Assembly: GCA_963921825.1 (NCBI GenBank)
Contig: OY997594.1
Span: 66,697,675-66,761,674 of the forward strand
Direction of reading: 5' to 3'
DNA length: 64,000 nucleotides
DNA from: Erodium maritimum
Lineage: Eukaryota; Streptophyta; Magnoliopsida; Geraniales; Geraniaceae
The notes below the pieces were generated by a model. That model saw only the letters and a program-made list of their open reading frames with translations. It was not told the DNA's origin and did no database searches. Both the position numbers and the translations under genes were made by a program. Positions 22,883-35,673 of this stretch are shown here, in pieces; within the stretch, counting starts at the first letter, position 1, and the number at the start of each line of letters is the position of its first letter.

Positions 22883-25540
22883 TCACATTAGAATCAGGCT
22901 CTCCTTGTATAGCCTTAGCTGTTGGTATATACACGTAACAGGACAGTATTTAGTAATAGAGAAAAAATGTTTTGATTTTCTATTTTCGGTGTCGTACAAA
23001 ACCAAGTCTTGCTCGTAACGGGCCTCGCCATCAACAAAGAGAGGATGCTGCGTCATAAGAATTTCATGGTTTGCCCATAAGATGAAATTTCTTGGGCAAA
23101 GCCGAGCACTTAGCCAAACTTGAGCACTCCACAGGCTCATGTTGGACACTTTAATCCAAGATTCAGCCACGCCATATTCTTTCATTGTCCAAACTGAACA
23201 ACTACTTGGTGTTTCAACAACACAATCATCCCTCTCCTTCCAAACTATTACATGAACCAATCCACCGAATGTCACACACTGGGCATCTAGGCGATAATCA
23301 TCACCACAATGAGTGAATTCTGCACTATCAGGCATCCTCATTTCACTATACGATTCATCACTCATGTTGAAGGACAGTATAAACATAAACCTACCCATGC
23401 CATCAGTGTAGCTACATACACTCCAATGAACAACCCCATTGACATAACACTCTGATTCACGACACGTAATGAAACACGAAGGCAACATCGGGCTAACGCT
23501 CCTCCAAACACCCTTTCCCAAATCAAAAATCTCACAAAAATTCTTCTGAATCTTCCCATCCCAACTAGGGTGGTTAGGCAAATTACACAAAACTTTGTAA
23601 TCACCAGTGTTGGAATCGAATCCAAACCCAACACAAGTGAGCTCTTCATAGCGAAAACGGTGAGGGAGAGATGGAAGCTCGACTATTTTTCTAATGGCAG
23701 GGTTCCAAATAAGGAAAGTAACAATGGAGACATCATCATCATCATCGTAATTTTGTTCGGACAAACAAATCAGCCCATTACAAGAGCCAACAATTGCGAA
23801 GTCTGGCCCAATTAATCTATCAGGGGAATAACCATCATCATCGTGTTCACTGGACTCCATATCCATATCGTGAGAAAGAGGAGAAATCTGGTGAGAACTA
23901 TGTTTTAACGTAGGAATCGCGAGAACCAATCTAAGTCATCCATTTTATGAATGGATGGATGAGATGCAATTGAGTAGTTGACTTGTTGACTGCAAAAAAA
24001 CAGCACTTTTTAGTAAGTGGCAAGGGCTTTTTAGTAAAACTAACATATTTTTTTTAACCAATTCACTAGTTTAATTTTCCCCGCTTCGTTTGAACTCCGA
24101 TTGGCTTCAAACTTGCGCCATTAGTTTTTTTTTAAGGGCTTTCAATCAAGATCAGTCATGAATATATTTTGAAGCACGAAAAAAAAATATTTCGGGGTAG
24201 ATTTTTTTTTAAAAAAATCTGGGTAATTTTTATCAACACTTTGCTCTGGATTTATCAACACTTTTACACTGGTTTTATCAACACTTTACACTGGTTTTAT
24301 CACCTCATTTTCCAAAACTGATCATGATTTTATCACCTCATCGCGTGCTTTTTATGAACACTAGTTTTATCAATACTAAACACTAGGTTTATCATTCAAA
24401 TTACGTGTGTTTTATCACCCCCATCACATGTTTTTTTGAAGCACAAAAAAAAAATTATTTCGGGGCTAGTTTTTAAAGGAATTATATATGGGTAATTTTT
24501 ATCAACACTTTGCTTTGGGTTTATCAACACTTTACCCTGGTTTTATCAACACTTTACACTGGTTTTATCACCCCATTCTCCAAAACTGATCATGATTTTT
24601 ATCATCTCGTCACGTGCTTTTTATGAACACCAGTTTTATCAACACTAAACACTAGATTTATCATTGAATTACGTGTTTTTTATCACCTCATCACAAGTTT
24701 TTTTTTATCAACGTTAAACTCTAGTGTATCACACTTATTATCAAAATTGAAAATGGTTTTTATCACCTCATTATTTGTTTCTTATCACCTCATTACATGT
24801 TTTTTATCAACATTTAGCACTAGTTTGGTACTCCGATATAAAAAATTTATTAGTGAAGATTTATCAACGCTCAACATTATTTTTATCACCTTGATATAAA
24901 TTTTTATTTTCTTGCTTCAAAATATATTCATCAGTGATCTTGATTTAAAGCCCTTGAAAAAAGAAAAATATTGGCGCAAGTTTGAAGTTAATCGGAGTTC
25001 AAACGAATCGAGAAATATTAAATTAGTGAATTGGTGGAAAAAAAAAGACAATTGTCCACATGACACTATGCTATTACAATTATGCCCTTGCTTGTGTGAG
25101 AATAGATGAAAGTGGCATGAACTATGGTAGAATTGAGATGATGATGTGCCATCATGGTGAATGTTGGATCTTAAATGTGTGTGGATATGATTGGTTCTCA
25201 CAGTTCCTATGTTAAGGGTGGTTCTCAATAAATTTATCCTCTCGTGAGAAATAAATGACCAAGTACCAGTTTTAAAATCTTGAAGATGTAGAAGAGCGCG
25301 ATTACCATTGTTGTTGTCGAGGTTTGTGATGGAGTGATGGGAGATGAAATTAGGGCTTGAGATGAGAGAGTAGCATGATTTACACACTGACCTGCACCGT
25401 AGAATCGACTTCACCGGCATTCTGGCCAGTATCTCTCTACAGATTTCAGGAGGAAGAGGAGGATCATCGAAGACAGCCCTTGTTTCGGGTTTCGCGTCCA
25501 CCGATTTTCTCTGAGCAGCGACTGTAACCTCGTGATCCAT
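22883..25540 (-). pseudogene. F-box protein with F-box-associated domain, split by a transposon
   Basis: The N-terminus (25540-25252) holds the F-box LPPEICREILARMPVKSI followed by LRCRSVCKSCYSLISSPNF. The remainder (23867-22883) is an FBA-type domain: GSCNGLICL, FLIWNPAIRKIVELP, GFGFDSNTGDYKVL, SCSVWTMKEYG. F-box proteins of this type select substrates for SCF ubiquitin ligases. Taking out the 1364-bp element and one TSD copy leaves exactly 1284 nt (427 codons plus stop) in one frame, so nothing else is broken. As it stands, the first half reads 207 residues into the element and stops, giving an F-box without its substrate domain. The second half could only start from a Met inside the element. 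Confidence 0.88.
23878..25241. mobile_element. Mutator-like non-autonomous element, copy 1
   Basis: It is flanked by the perfect 10-bp duplication tcgtgagaaa (23868-23877 and 25242-25251). Ends are inverted over about 53 bp (gaggagaaatctggtgagaa / its imperfect complement). A second inverted pair of about 135 bp (24045-24183 and 24906-25040) lies inside. Between them are many tttatcaacactt / ttttatcacctcat repeats. No transposase is encoded. The 10-bp duplication and long inverted ends suggest Mutator-type mobilisation. Confidence 0.85.
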
Positions 25541-25821
25541 TTTTCATCACCACGTTACTTATGTGTTACGACGATTATGTTCATAAATGGAAGGAGAGGA
25601 GTTGAAAAGACATGGAAGGAGAGGAGTTGAAGAGGCAGCTAGACGAAACAGCACATTTTGCCTCATCAGGCTGTTGACTCCTTGTTGTTTTAATGAATTT
25701 TTCTCCATTTTAAAAATATTTTTTTCTTGAAAAGTACCGGGAAATTCTAGGTTAATTGGCTGAAGCCCAGTCACATACAAGTGCTCTTGATTACAAATGG
25801 ACTGAGACATTCGTCTTCCGT
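25541..25821 (-). promoter_or_regulatory. F-box gene upstream region
   Basis: Upstream DNA of the F-box gene. A 70-bp part (about 25700-25770) resembles 37635-37705. No specific promoter element can be assigned. Confidence 0.3.
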
Positions 25822-25840
25822 TTTCTCAACATGAGAGCAT

Positions 25841-26778
25841 TTTTTTTTGTGAGCAGCGAGGTTTGTACTACTCAAAAGACCCAAAGATTGGGAACTGCGA
25901 GCGCTGCAATGCAACCTAATTACAAGTTCATGAATTAGAACAAATACACCCAAAGAGGGAAATTGAAACTGTCGAAGCAAATTTTAGCATACAAAGATTA
26001 TGCAGCAAAATAAGCTATTGAGAGTCATGATCTTCATGATGCGCCAGGCACAATACGAGGGAACAAAGCCCAAAACCGGCCACCATCTGCTACGGGAGAT
26101 GAAACGTCCAAACCGGACGCAACACAGAACGGTCGCCGGAGACACTAACATGACCGGAACCATCGCCTGCGAACCCTCCCAGAGACCACAACCAGAAACT
26201 CCAACCAACCACGCAACACCAACCTCCACCAGCTAACCATTGTCGTAGCAATCCGCCAACAGCCAACACAAAATCCGGCGACCCAAAGGAATAACAGTGT
26301 TATCTCAACAACCATCACCAGAGGAGTACAAGCGTCTTCGGCTAACACCGAGAACAAGGACGCATCCTCTGATCGAGCACCCAGCACATGGGTCATACAA
26401 GAAGGAGTAAAAGAGAACACAATACCCAGAGAGAGATCGGCGCCATCTCTACAACCATCACCGGAGGGGTACAAGCACCGTCGACCAACACCGAAAATAC
26501 GAACGCAGCCTCCGATCGAGCACCCAAAAAGGGTCATACAAGAAGGAAGTATAAGACAACACGAGTAGAAGCAGCGGCGTGGAGATGAGAATTAACTGAC
26601 TGCGATTTGGCCCCAAAACCTGTAAGGAACACAAAAAAGAACACAATAAAGAACAAAAGGAATAAAAAAAAAGGTTCGCTAGTGGCTTTCATGGCCAAGG
26701 AAGACCAGAAAAGCCACCGCCGAAAGAAAAAGGAAAGCGAAGAGGTGTTTCTGTAGAGAGGTTTTGGAAGGTTAAGCG
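25841..26778 (-). mobile_element. Poly(A) retroposon with 19-bp TSD
   Basis: The duplications tttctcaacatgagagcat (25822-25840) and tttctcaacgtgagagcat (26779-26797) differ at one base. The T run at 25841-25848 is the poly(A) tail on the minus strand. The interior has no domain. The 5' half contains two similar ~80-bp segments around 26300-26530 (cgatcgagcaccca repeats). It is a LINE-mobilised non-coding element. Confidence 0.8.
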
Positions 26779-26797
26779 TTTCTCAACGTGAGAGCAT

Positions 26798-27072
26798 TAC
26801 TCTTCAATTTGTAAAAAAACGGTGAATACAGCTTTTCACTGGTCTGATGCACTATAATGTATCGTTTAATCTTACATCTAATAATACTTGCACCTTTCGT
26901 TCAAAAAATATTACGAAGGGACATACGCAGAGAGCCCCTTATTTTCTCTGATCAGTTAAGACATATCCAAGTATTTATGTCTAAGTATATCGTCGATGCT
27001 TATTAAATATAAACAAAATATCAACATACTAAAATAGCCTTTTAGGATCCCATAGCTTCTCTTATGAATAAT
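26798..27072. other. Intergenic AT-rich spacer
   Basis: No gene recognised between two retroposon insertions. Confidence 0.5.
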
Positions 27073-27088
27073 AACTAATATCATTTTA

Positions 27089-29535
27089 GCGTCACTCCGT
27101 AAAACATATTGAAACGCTCTCCAAAATAAACCTCCCAGAGGTTGCTTTCGAAACCTACCAGGTTCCAGTCGCCGCCGCCCTCCTTCCTCCTCTCCGACCA
27201 CTGTCGCCGGACTGTTCTCTGCCTTTCCACCGCAATCGGCCTCTCTCCATCCATCGAATCACGATCACGATCATCCACAGCGTTCGTGACTCATTTCCGC
27301 TGCGGTGCCGGAACAACCTGCGCCATCACCAGATCCCCTTATTCTCCTCCGTGACCAGTTCCGATCCTCCTATGACGGATCCCACTCCCCCTCGATGTGC
27401 TGAGCCGGAAATGACCAAATCCTGCCAGATCCGATCGCATGCAGAGGTCGTTCGTGGCCCCGGGACCTCCGTACTGCACCCGACTCGCAACGCCACCGAG
27501 TTTCCGCCGTTGTCTGCCCCGGCATCTCCACCTCCTCGTCAACAGCCACCCAAGATGATGGATCTGAAGGACAAGCCGGGCTCGTCCTCGCCAGATCCGA
27601 CGGCCCTCTCGGGTCGGACAACGCCCACCGAGCCGCCACAGATCGCTGGCGGTGTGACTGACCTGGCGGGTCTCTGTCCGTCCTATTATCAACGCCGAGG
27701 GAGGTCTACCGGGACATGCTCACTCTCCCCCGACCGGTCCAGTCTCCGACGCCTATCCATCGCCCTCCTTTGTCCGAGCGGGGACGAACTGCTACCCTCA
27801 ACACTCCGAGGGTTGGCCGGCCATCAGGGCCAGTTTTGGAAATTCAGCCACCTCGCATCTCCCCAATCTTGGACTGGGATGACGAGGATGAGGAACTGGT
27901 GGTCGCAAACGAGGGGATTCCTTTGTTTACCTCAGGATCATACGAATTCTCCTTGGCCGCAAGGGTTGCAGGGGACGGCTCGCACAATAAGCACATCGTC
28001 TGCGGGATGATGCTGAAGAAATGGAAGGTCACGGGGATCCGTGTTGAATTCCTGACCCCCACCGTCACGGGGTATCACTTCCCGTCCGCACGGGCTATGG
28101 AGGACATCCGTCACAGGGGTCCCTGGATTTTTAAGGGCTTCCCCCTCCTAGTTGAACCGCTCCGGTGTTTTGACCGACCGGGAGACATCACCTTCGGTCA
28201 TGTGGAACTTTGGGTAAGGGCGCTGAATGTCCCGGGAGGAGCGAGGAATTCCTACATTCGAGGTCTCCTGGTGAGCAGTATAGGCACCCAAGTCCTAACG
28301 GCCCCTATCCCAACGGTCCGACGGGAGGACATGCATCTCTGGATGCGAGTCCGAATGGAGTTGTCCCGCCCACTGCGACGGAGAACCAAACTCCGTTTCT
28401 TAGGTACCGATTCCTCCACTGTGATTGACCTACAATATGAGAGGGTGGTGGACTTTTTTCGCAGGTGTGGTATGTTGACACACAGGCTGCCGAACTGACA
28501 GATGCTGCTCCAAGGAATTGGTCGGGAGGAGGTCCGTTATGATAGGTATATCCTGGTCCCCCAGGACCTGGATGTAGACCAACCGATCCATAGGGTTTAG
28601 GAGACACCTATCCCAGCGTCTCACCCGATGATCACCTACCTCCTGAGCGACCTCACTCTGAACCCTATGATCCGCTCTAGGGAGATAACTATGGAGGCTG
28701 AGTCGTCCGATGCAGGCATGCCGAAGCCTGACCTTCTGGCTAAGGTTAACCCGGAAGGGTTGACCACTACCTTACAGGAGGATGGATGTGGAGAACCCTA
28801 CCCGCCTCCCAGGCCCACAAAGCCTGACCTTCTGGCTAACATCCACTCTACCGATGGTCCCGCGACCGGAGCTCCTCCTGGATTCAATGCGATGACGAGG
28901 AAGGAAGATGAGCCAGAGCCACGGGGCTACCCAGCGGATCTTCGGGGGAGTCTAGGCAAATGAGGACCCAGAAGGGGCAAAGGGAAGAAGACCATCCTGA
29001 AGACCAGAAGTGGATCGCAGTATGCTCGCCCACCGGAGACCAAGAAGCGCAAGGGGGATCTGGATACCCATCAGCAGTCCTGGGAGCTGCTATTTCAAGG
29101 GGAGGCCCAAGCAGAGGGAGCGGAGGTCCAGAGGCCTCCAATGGAGGAATGATCGGCCCCAGTAGGGGTGGGAGGCGTCGTCATCAGCCTATACCCACAG
29201 ACCCGGGGCAGCCAATGTTGGGAGGTCCCGGGCAGCCTGCACTATCAGCACCAGCCATTTTACTTTCCAGCTATTTCTATTATGTTTTTTGGGACTATGC
29301 TTTTTCTGTTGGTTTTGGACATTGCTTTATTTTCCCCCGTGATATTGAAACGGCGGTAGGGGGTTATCTTGAGTTGTTGCCCACAAGTACAAGTGGGCTA
29401 AAATTATGGGTCCATGAGCGCCGGGCTTGCTACGGTCGGCCCGGACAAACATCTGGAACCCGAGGCGGTCACGCCTCAACTTGTCTGATTGCCAGTTGGC
29501 ATTAATGAAATTGCCGGTTACCCGTTTCAAAAAAA
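27089..29535 (+). mobile_element. ORF1-only LINE (DUF4283 type), complete with TSD
   Basis: The 16-bp duplication aactaatatcatttta is exact at 27073-27088 and 29536-29551. The 2447-bp element has a CT-rich 5' UTR, one ORF1 and a poly(A) tail (from about 29529). No endonuclease or reverse transcriptase is found in any frame between the ORF1 end near 29147 and the tail. Confidence 0.85.
27372..29147 (+). pseudogene. LINE ORF1 protein (DUF4283, gag-like)
   Basis: The N-terminal proline-rich part is in one frame to about 27700, then a one-base shift leads into the DUF4283 core: FSLAARVAGDGSHNK, GPWIFKGFPLLVEPLRCF, VELWVRALNVPG, DMHLWMRVRMEL. A degenerate zinc knuckle RRCGMLTHRLPN follows, then TGA (28496-28498) and a further TAG. 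The same frame continues to 28963. The natural C-terminus, in the third frame, contains TKKRKGDLD and ends RPPMEE before a TGA near 29147. ORF1 coats element RNA. The lesions make it non-functional now. Confidence 0.75.
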
Positions 29536-29589
29536 AACTAATATCATTTTAATAACACTTGTTTCACATGTAAGGTATTTTTTTATTAC

Positions 29590-30040
29590 GAAAGTTGACC
29601 GTATAATCACTTAATGGTGTCCTGTAGTCCAACCCAACGGAAGGGATACTCGAATAGCCTGACCCTCACCAATGTCGGGGGAAAGGAGGCTTGAAAACAC
29701 TTAACTTTGGCCCTCAATAACTGCTTCGTGCTCGTCCAAGACTCCAAGCAGATAAAAACCCAGGTCGTTTGACCAGTTTCGAAAAATTGCTCCGTCCACA
29801 TTAATGGCTAACCATTCGGGTGACGATGGTACACATATTGGGGAGTTCGGGGGGACACCTAAAGGCACTGAGACCTTGGGCCTATTGTTTCTTCCGTCCA
29901 AGCTTCAAAATGAGTCATTTTCGTTGCAATATTTCCCTCCAGGGCAAGCCATCCTTGTTTCATATGAACGTCTCCTAGCTTTCCAGCCTTGCACAACCAC
30001 ATCGCCATTTCAGTTTGTCTCTGGGGATGCAATCAACAAA
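29590..30040 (-). pseudogene. LINE ORF2 RNase H-like C-terminus
   Basis: SSPEWLAINVDGAIFRNWS and GFYLLGVLDEHEAVIEGQS match the RVT_3 RNase H-like domain that ends ORF2 in plant L1-type LINEs. A stop and a frame change follow, and the text continues as LLSPDIGEGQAI. It probably forms one element with the zf-RVT piece at 36360-36750, the two being separated by the insertions between them. Confidence 0.65.
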
Positions 30041-30284
30041 GAGAAGTGAGCAAGCGAGATTCAAAGGCTGCAAAGGCCACGGTTCAAACTAAACATTTGG
30101 TTCGTGTCCAGTGTTCGCGTAAAAAGAGTCACTGAAAGTCTCTGGCTGGTTTGGCCAAAGGGAAGGATGATGTCAAGCCCAATTCGTCGAAGTAGTATGA
30201 TAGTTTGCAGGATAAGGTCATTGGGAATCCGGTTGTAGATGGTTTGGCCAAAGGGAAGGGTGATATCAAGATCAATTCACGAAG

Positions 30285-30893
30285 TTGTCCGATGGTTTAC
30301 AGGTTAAGGTGATTCGAAATCCGGTTCCTTTAGATACCGGGGGGTTCGTCAATATGGCTCTCCATTTGCAAAAGGATAAGTTTAGGCTTAGACCTATAAT
30401 TGCTCCGTCCAACGATTCTGTGAAGTCTTCGGTGATGAGTTCGAAGGTTGGGATGCGTAATTCGTCCAGTTTAAAGGTTCTGTCGGAGTCGATCTATCAG
30501 GTAAGCTTCAGTGAGATTTTTATTTGCAATCTTCCTTTTGACACCAACGAAGAATGGATTCACAACTTCTTTGGGACCTTTGTGGAGATTCAGTCTTTCT
30601 CTGTTATGAAGCGTCCTAATAGGGGAGGAGTTTTTTTTGGGTTTGTCATGTTCTCGTTGCTATATCCCGCTTCCCAGGCTATGGAGAGCTTAAATGGCTA
30701 CAAGGTTAATTGTTACATACTCCTGGTAGCCATAGCTCGACCTAGAATTTCGTCTCGTGGTGTGGGAGATCAGAACAGGAAGCTTCGATGTCAGGCTCGT
30801 TTTAAAAATGGAGATGTTCTGCTTGGAGGGAAGTGCTTTCGAATTTGTCAAGCGAATGTAGTGGTCGGAATGTACGGGTTGTTCTACTTGTGA
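30285..30893 (+). pseudogene. LINE ORF1 with RRM (BNR-like), N-terminal part
   Basis: The RRM has RNP2 IFICNLPFDTNEEWI, RNP1 GGVFFGFVMF and the closing strand ILLVAIARPR. It is homologous to 1753-2079. The RRM would bind the element's RNA. The ORF stops at 30893 and related C-terminal text resumes beyond the LTR. Confidence 0.7.
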
Positions 30894-31813
30894 ATTTTTG
30901 TCCAATCATGGATACATCGTCGCTCTTTTGTTGTTCCCAGATCCATGTTTTGAATTTTGGATTCCTAATTCCCCTTTTATCTCGGGATGATTCAGGTGTG
31001 GTTGTTGAACGTGATCCAACCCGGAGCGTTGAAGATTCTACAAATCATGTAACTCTTGTTTTGACGTTTGGGGAATACGATATGTCTTCGATTCTAGTTG
31101 GCACCATGTTGGGCTTATGTCACGCCCCAAATCCGGCGTTGACCGGACTCGAGACGTGACCTGAGTTGAAATAATTAAGCATCATAAAAGAGAAGTAAAG
31201 GTTCCAACATCTCGATAAACTCCGTCAAAACGACATATCGGTAGGTAGGTTAAAACAACGTGAGTCGCAGCTCATCATAAATAGTCAAAAAGTATATCCA
31301 ACATAAGGAACCAACACAACTCTAATGGTAACCCGAAGAGTCCCAAAGCTCCCTAGCCTCGGCCTCTCTAGACATCCGGTACTCCTGTAAAACAGTTATA
31401 AACCAAGGGGGGTGAGCTGACGCTCAGTAGGGAAAACCTTAATGATTCAACCCTTAAGTTAAAGATGAACTGTCTACAAATGTAACCCGAACGACAGGAA
31501 GAGAGAACATATAAGGAAGTGATAAGAATAAGAAATAATTGCAACAACGTAAAAGGATCCAAATAACAGTGACATAAATAAATTCATAATGAATAATTTA
31601 AAGGACGAATAATAATAAACTGGGAAATATTAGTATCTTGCCAATCACTTGCTTTCTCAAGCCTCCGATCCATGAATAGATTCTGGGATCACCTCGGTTC
31701 CCATAACCCGATCCACCAGAGTATCCACATCACATCAGATTTTCCCTCGGTCCATAGGAGGTACATGCACCGGGGCACCGAACTAGTTCGGAACTGCCAC
31801 CTAAGGACCATAT

Positions 31814-33409
31814 TGTTGGGTCTCGAGGTAGGGTTGGAGATGAACCAACTCGCAGCGGAAAATCAATGAAAACCAAGAGACAATTAAAACCATGAAACAA
31901 CTAACAAAGAATGGATTAACAAGAGAAAAATTCAGCACTAGTTCTTACCAAAACAAGAACACCGGTTAACGAATGATTGGCTTGAGTCTCCAAGACGCCT
32001 ACGTATCCACTTGGGAATCAAAGCCACGTAGTTCTTCTCTTTGAGGACTCAAGAACACAAACATGGAGGTGGAAACTAGCCAAACCCGAAATGGCCATGG
32101 AAGAGGGAGAGAAAATGTGTTTCCTATTCTTGTCTAGTGTTTGTTATGTTGAAAAAAGATGACTTAAACATAACAAAACCCATACTTGTCCAACTAAAGG
32201 CATGGGACAAGCATGGTGACAAGTAAGGTGTAAATAGGACAAAGTATGGCAAGACAAGATTGGGTTAGGTGGTGAATCACCAACACCTTAATCCTTGTCT
32301 TGCTTACTTAGTACTAATTAATCAAGACTTGATTAATTAGTTCCATGGGCCTTGGTTGCATGGGCCTTTCATGGGCTTCTTGGAACATGGCCCGTGGCCA
32401 TTTCCAATGAGGTCCCGTGATTCGCTCATCGCCTCCATGCCTTCCATACCGGAAATGTCCAACATTATCCGACGCGATCAATCCCAAGACTCCAAGCCTT
32501 GTCTCGATCCGTAAAGTCCTATTCACTTACGGGCACATGACCCAAAACCCAGTTTTGGTCATGTCCCGAGACAACTCCCTTTTGGCCATTCTCCATAAAT
32601 GTGTCAATGAGTTTCATCCTCCGGTGTGACCCTTAGGTTTATGCATGTCAATAGATCAACGTAAAATCCCATTTTACTTGATCCTATTTAAGTGGCAACT
32701 AACGAGACTTTAGTATTGCCTGACACTACATAACGAATCGACCCTGTCGATTCTAACCTTTCCGTCGTCCCTGTCATTATCCTTTTATCTCCGATATCCT
32801 GATTGAGATAAGGCATAGAGCCGTCATCCTTATTATTCTCAATCACCGTTCCTTGATATGTGAGATGACTGAAGATATGATACCCAGTATCATGTGCATG
32901 GCCATGCTATTCTTCCAGTCACTCTCGATCAAGTGGCCGAGAACCGATATCTTTCCCATACCTTAGTATGAGGGATAAATCCCTTAGCCGTCTTTCGTGT
33001 CACTCATGTAGCCCGTCCCCAAGCCAATCCTGGCCGTTATGGAAGCCCTGTTACGGACAACGTTAGGCTCAGGTCAAACTCAGTTGTTGACTACATAGCG
33101 ATCACAAAGACTCCTTGGTCTAAGGATACATGACAAGCTACAACACTGAATATGTTCATGACTTAATCTATGGCACATATTCAGGGTGGGTCGTCCAATA
33201 TCATGTCCCACATGATATCTATGATCAGACTCCGGAATCCCATTCCAATGACTAACAGAACGTAAGCCATAAAGAGCCATCTTTCATACTAGTCGCTTCT
33301 AGTGAAGCTTTGTTGACTAGGGACCCATCGAGTGTGATCTATCTCGATCTATGGTTCTATTCGCATGGTGGGCATAGATCAGAGCACACATCGATATATT
33401 ACTCCAACA
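31814..33409 (-). mobile_element. Solo LTR nested in the gypsy-type LTR
   Basis: It runs from TGTTGGGTCTCG to ACTCCAACA, 1596 bp, between catat (31809-31813) and cataa (33410-33414), a 4/5 match. No interior and no coding sequence. The type (copia, large LTR) is a guess from length and ends. Confidence 0.65.
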
Positions 33410-33565
33410 CATAAGTAATATAAAGCCGCTTTAATTTTATTGCTAACGATGATATATACATTTGGACATTTAGGATTGAACTACGGGCACTAAGACTAAC
33501 ACATATGTCATAGGGGACCAAGTAGTGCACCCACTGGGATACAGTTCCTCGGGATGAAACTATAA

Positions 33566-33700
33566 GTAATCCTTTCCCCGCAGGGTAAAATGTCCAGTTG
33601 CCCGCAGGCCCAATGATCCATGCCCCGCAGGGTCCCATAACCAATTGCCCGCAGGCCCAATAATCCACGCCCCGCAGGGTCCCATAACCAATACTCTCAC
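33566..33700. repeat. Tandem repeat in LTR
   Basis: Alternating ccccgcagggt and gcccgcaggcccaat units occur every 35-40 bp, several times. Confidence 0.7.
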
Positions 33701-35673
33701 ACTCTAAAACGCGGTCAATAACTCACTGTAACTGTCCAACTCCAACCACCTCAACGGCACCGGATTACCCCCCCCCCCCCCCCCCCCGGTGTAGTACTGA
33801 ACCAAGCAAACCAACAGACAAACCAATAAACGAGCATGCATTCAAGAATATAAGAACCAGTATAAATGGGTCACCAGTCAACGCTCAACAGATCACACTC
33901 CCAGCATAATCAAGACATCCAAAACACTCCAAACTTACCGTATACTTACCTGTCACGAACCAGCGGTACATCGATCACCTGATTGTGCCCCGTGGCACAA
34001 CCAGTCATACTCGATCATCCGTTCAATCAACAATTATATTAACATAAATACTCAATCAATCAAGTGGTGCTCAACAAATCAATCAACAAATGAACAATTA
34101 TTTAGCATTCAATCGTACGAGCTACTCTAGTTTCATTAGACTCTTAGGTTAACCGATCAATTAGCAACCAAGCATGCGAACCTAACACACAACTAATCCG
34201 AGAGCTCTTCACAGCCTCTCTACCAGTCAATCAATTTCCCAAGTATTGAAAGCACACTTCACTAATTGTCATCGTCCTAACATGCATACTAGACTTATCC
34301 GATTATTAGTAATTGAAAAACGGTTAATCTAGTTATTCGCATCCTATAGGCAAATGTAAGACGTTTCCGATTTTATTATCCTGATCATGCATTCTAAGCG
34401 GTAAATAAGTAATTAAAGCTTTCCCTACCTTGCGGTCTTCCTACGAACAAATACTCCTATCAACAGCTGTCCGGCTCGCCTCGTCACCTCGGCGGAGTCC
34501 CAGCTACGAATCTGGGTTTACACACAAACGATCCAGAATCAGATCGGGTCATGACTACCCAGTTCTTTAAATTAACAGGTTTTCATTTCCGTGGATTAAA
34601 CCGTTTAATCTGATAAAAACCGACTTAGTCTCAAGTGTCGTTTTAAATCAATTTTAAATTTAATTAACAATTTAGTCCCAAACGGTCCGTATCCGATCCA
34701 GTCCCGGAGTTAGGCCCGAGTCCGGACCCGAAGATCAGAGTCAGTCCGGGCCATGGCCCAGGCCAGATTCGAGCCCAAGGCCCAAATCCTGTCCAGGCCA
34801 AGGCCCAGCTGAGCTCCGAGCCCGAGCCCAAGGTCTCGTCCTTGTCTGGTCTGAGCTGACGGTGGCGTTGGCTGAGGTCAGGTTTCCGGCGACTCCGGCG
34901 GCGGTGGTGACGGGGTTTCGACAGCAGGTTATCGGCGACGGTTGGGTTGCCAGAGGTTCGGGACTCGACGGGGACGATGGTTGGGGCGAGGTCGGAACTT
35001 TCCCGGCCAGATCTGACGGCCAAAAGGCTCGCCGGCGACGCGAATCGTAGATCTGGAGCTCGGAGAGTTCCGACGACGCTCCCGACCCTCGCCGACCCCA
35101 AAAGAGCCCGAAGCTCTTCGAATCGAAGCGAGAAGGAAGGGGAAAAAGGGACGGAGCGGTGAGGGACGACTCACCGTTGAAGCCTTTCCTGAATCGGCAC
35201 AGTGGCGTTCGTCTCGCCAGCGGCGGTCTCGAATCGAGGGGGAAGAGGACGAGTGGGGCTTCTGGGTTTCTGGTACGAAGGGTAGAAGAAGACGGCGAAG
35301 AAGAAGAGGACGGCGGGTGCGAGGTCGGAGAAGAAGAAAGGACGGTGGCCGGGGAAGGAGAGTGGGAACGGCGGCGGCGGGTTTTTGGGTCGTCGGGAGA
35401 GGGAGACGAGGTCTCGCCTCGGGAGTGGTGCGCGGAAATGAGGCTGAAGCGGCGAGGGACGGGTTTTAAGGGTAGGGTTTCGGGGTAGACGGGCCTTGGG
35501 CCGGTCCTGGTGCGCGTGGGTAACGGGCCTGGTCTGGCTCGGCCCAAAACCGAGTCCGATCAGGCCCAAGCCTGAAACCTTTTTTTTTTTACACAAACTC
35601 GATACAAAAAAAACCCTCTAAGTACCGGTTTGCACTTTAAAACCCTTTTTAACCAACTGGGTTTTACAGCTTA

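Larger units (their letters stand above)
31118..35668 (-). mobile_element. Gypsy-type solo LTR with a nested LTR
   Basis: It starts TGTCACGCCCC, ends GGTTTTACA and is flanked by gctta (31113-31117, 35669-35673). Excluding the nested insertion it is about 2.95 kb. Text around 33995-34030 and 34190-34260 matches 14555-14590 and 14740-14810 of the LTR at 13822. It contains tandem ccccgcagggtcccataacc units (33570-33700) and a 20-C run. A GC-rich block at 34690-35560 has long spurious ORFs. Confidence 0.8.

Noticed and set aside
24912..25109. 65-codon frame on the plus strand
   Set aside because: Lies in the inner inverted repeat of the Mutator-like element; no homology visible.
26145..26537. 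130-codon frame (minus)
   Set aside because: Non-coding retroposon; periodic cgatcgagcaccca repeats create similar peptides, no known domain.
34741..35547. 268-codon Pro/Arg/Ser-rich frame (minus) and companions in other frames
   Set aside because: All frames are open because the LTR segment is GC-rich; no motif is present and it lies wholly within a solo LTR.
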